54,444 nucleotides of DNA, taken from contig NZ_QGKR01000140.1 in assembly GCF_003172955.1 (NCBI RefSeq), forward strand, positions 1-54,444. Direction: 5' to 3'. A program made the translations under genes and the position numbers. The stretch's first letter is position 1. Each line of letters opens with the position of its first letter. The notes beneath the pieces were generated by a model. That model searched no databases. It was not told the origin of the DNA and saw only the letters and a list, made by a program, of their open reading frames with translations. This DNA is from Micromonospora acroterricola (GTDB taxonomy: Bacteria; Actinomycetota; Actinomycetes; Mycobacteriales; Micromonosporaceae). This document shows, in pieces, positions 53,418 to 54,444 of the stretch.

Positions 53418-54406
53418 TCAGTCGACGGTCGGCGGTGCCGTCCTGGCCGCCTCGGCGAGGGCCGCCGCGGCTCCCGAGTACGGGTTGTAGCTGTAGGTGC
53501 GGGCCATCCCCGCCGGCGTGGTGAAGTACTCGGCGGACACCTTCGCCGGGTCGCTGGCCAGCTCGCCGCGGGCGGGCAGGTCGTTGCCGTCGTCCCAGCC
53601 CCAGGGCGCGTTGGCCGAGTTGGCCGAACAGCTGAAGGTGCCGGTGCCACAGTCGCCGGAGGTGTCACCGGCGAACGTGCCGAGGCCGGCGAACAGGGTC
53701 GCGTTCGCGCGCTGCGCCCACAGCCCGTCGGCGGCGAAGATGTCGATCAGTCGATACCGCACGTCGCGGTCGTTGCCGTTGCTCGGAGTCTCCGCGACCG
53801 TGGAGGGGTAGTAGACGACGCCGTCGCCGTTGATGGCGTACTGGGGGTACGCCTTCAACCCGTGGCCCTGCGCCTCCTGCGCCGTCACCGGGTGCGGGAA
53901 CGTGTCGTGCGGTGACGCCTGGAACTGGAGGGTGCCGTCGACGCTCTCCCGGCCGCTGGTCCAGGTGCTGCCGGCCGGCGTGTACGAGTAGAAGTCGCTG
54001 TGCGCGACGGTGACGGCCCCGCGCAGGACGCCGTACGCGGAGCCGTCGCGCTCGATGGCGAACAGGACGCCCTCGCCGTCGTTCTCGTGCTCGGTCTCGA
54101 AGAACGGGTGGTCCGTCCAGTCCCGAGGATGGAAGAACAGGTAGGTGATGTACCAGTGGGTGCTGGTCTCGACCACCGAGTAGTACGCGTGCGCGGCGAG
54201 CGACGTCCCGCTCTGGCCGGTCCGGTCCCAGTTGTTGCGCCCGTTCAGGTCACCGTCGAAGTCGACCTTCGCGATGTAGTCGGCCTGGCCGCCCAGGGCG
54301 TGGCTACCGGTGGCGTCGACGTCCTGGTGGTGGACGGGCGCCCAGCGAAGGGCGAGCTCGGCCCGGCTGACCGCGGCGCCCGCGGGCGCCGCGGTCAGCC
54401 GGGCCG
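53418..54406 (-). CDS. Secreted protein of unknown function, N-terminus cut by the contig end
   Basis: At least 320 residues in one open frame reaching the contig end. It contains WAPVHHQDVDATGSHALGGQ, KVDFDGDLNGRNNWDRTGQS, YYSVVETSTHWYITYLFFHP, and TEHENDGEGVLFAIERDG. These are repeated in streptomycete exported proteins of unknown function; an extracellular role is inferred. The Ala-rich stretch before residue 20 of the visible part looks like the region after a signal peptide. The true start is not in the sequence, and bases beyond about 54383 are suspect because of the palindrome. Confidence 0.7.
54359..54406. repeat. 48-bp perfect palindrome abutting the adapter, probable fold-back artefact
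   Basis: Two 24-bp arms without spacer, ending exactly at the first adapter base. Real terminators are rarely perfect without a loop, so a fold-back chimera formed in library preparation or assembly is likely. Confidence 0.8.
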
Positions 54407-54444
54407 CTGTCTCTTATCCACATCTCCGAGCCCACGAGACGCGT
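54407..54444. other. Illumina Nextera adapter remnant at the contig end
   Basis: CTGTCTCTTATCCACATCT (54407-54425) is the transposase mosaic end with one mismatch (C for A at 54418), followed by CCGAGCCCACGAGAC (54426-54440), the read-2 adapter, and four bases (GCGT) that are probably the start of an index. Not genomic. Confidence 0.97.

Overview
The window is very GC-rich, densely packed DNA from an actinobacterium. A Micromonosporaceae-like host is an inference. It rests on base composition, frequent GTG/TTG starts, a deazaflavin (F420)-type nitroreductase, a PASTA-free Ser/Thr kinase, spore-associated protein A-like secreted proteins and a SigB/SigF-type sigma factor. About 44 protein genes can be supported. 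I see no rRNA, tRNA, CRISPR array, insertion sequence or prophage. The last 38 bases (54407-54444) are an Illumina Nextera adapter, so the right edge is a raw contig end, and the 48-bp perfect palindrome touching it is probably also an artefact. Layout: 1-3.3 kb is a lactate/glycolate module (Fe-S oxidoreductase subunit and LldP-type permease). It converges on a 1,819-residue single-chain acyl-CoA carboxylase with eukaryote-like domain order (3.3-8.8 kb). 9-15.3 kb holds a methyltransferase, HflX divergent from a cysteine-free bL36, a deazaflavin oxidoreductase, an exported M15-like peptidase, and an SRPBCC membrane protein coupled to a zinc alcohol dehydrogenase. 15.4-20.1 kb is a minus-strand set: acyl-CoA ligase, GNAT, HTH regulator, and a translationally coupled Stf0 sulfotransferase/PP2C-like pair. 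20.1-21.6 kb has a single-domain response regulator and a sigma factor.

21.7-26.3 kb is a lipid-flavoured cluster: TetR regulator, diacylglycerol-kinase-like lipid kinase, alkyl-DHAP-synthase-like FAD enzyme, and a divergent glycerol-3-phosphate dehydrogenase with an operator-like repeat in the 45-bp gap. 26.4-29.2 kb carries a haloacetate-dehalogenase-fold hydrolase with an altered halide pocket, a PLP-dependent desulfhydrase/ACC-deaminase-like enzyme and a pyridoxal kinase. 29.3-31.7 kb has two LtrA-family membrane proteins facing tail to tail. 31.9-33.3 kb is a divergent TetR/SDR pair with two matching operators. 33.4-37.6 kb has a PEP-mutase/isocitrate-lyase-family enzyme and a self-contained PadR-ABC ATPase-permease operon with a strong palindromic operator.

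37.6-42.3 kb holds a DinB-like protein, a secreted GH81 beta-1,3-glucanase under a LacI-type palindrome, and a DUF1223 protein. 42.4-48 kb has a DHA2 MFS exporter, two SapA-like secreted proteins, a lipoprotein, and a Ser/Thr kinase divergent from an ECF-type sigma factor. 48-54.4 kb has an SDR divergent from a LysR regulator, a lysine-free acetoacetate-decarboxylase-like protein, an acetamidase/formamidase, a WGR/seven-bladed-propeller protein, and a secreted protein cut by the contig end. No single undescribed system stands out. The best leads are the WGR-propeller protein, the AGPS-like/GlpD/lipid-kinase cluster, the single-chain carboxylase, and enzymes whose expected catalytic or pocket residues have changed.
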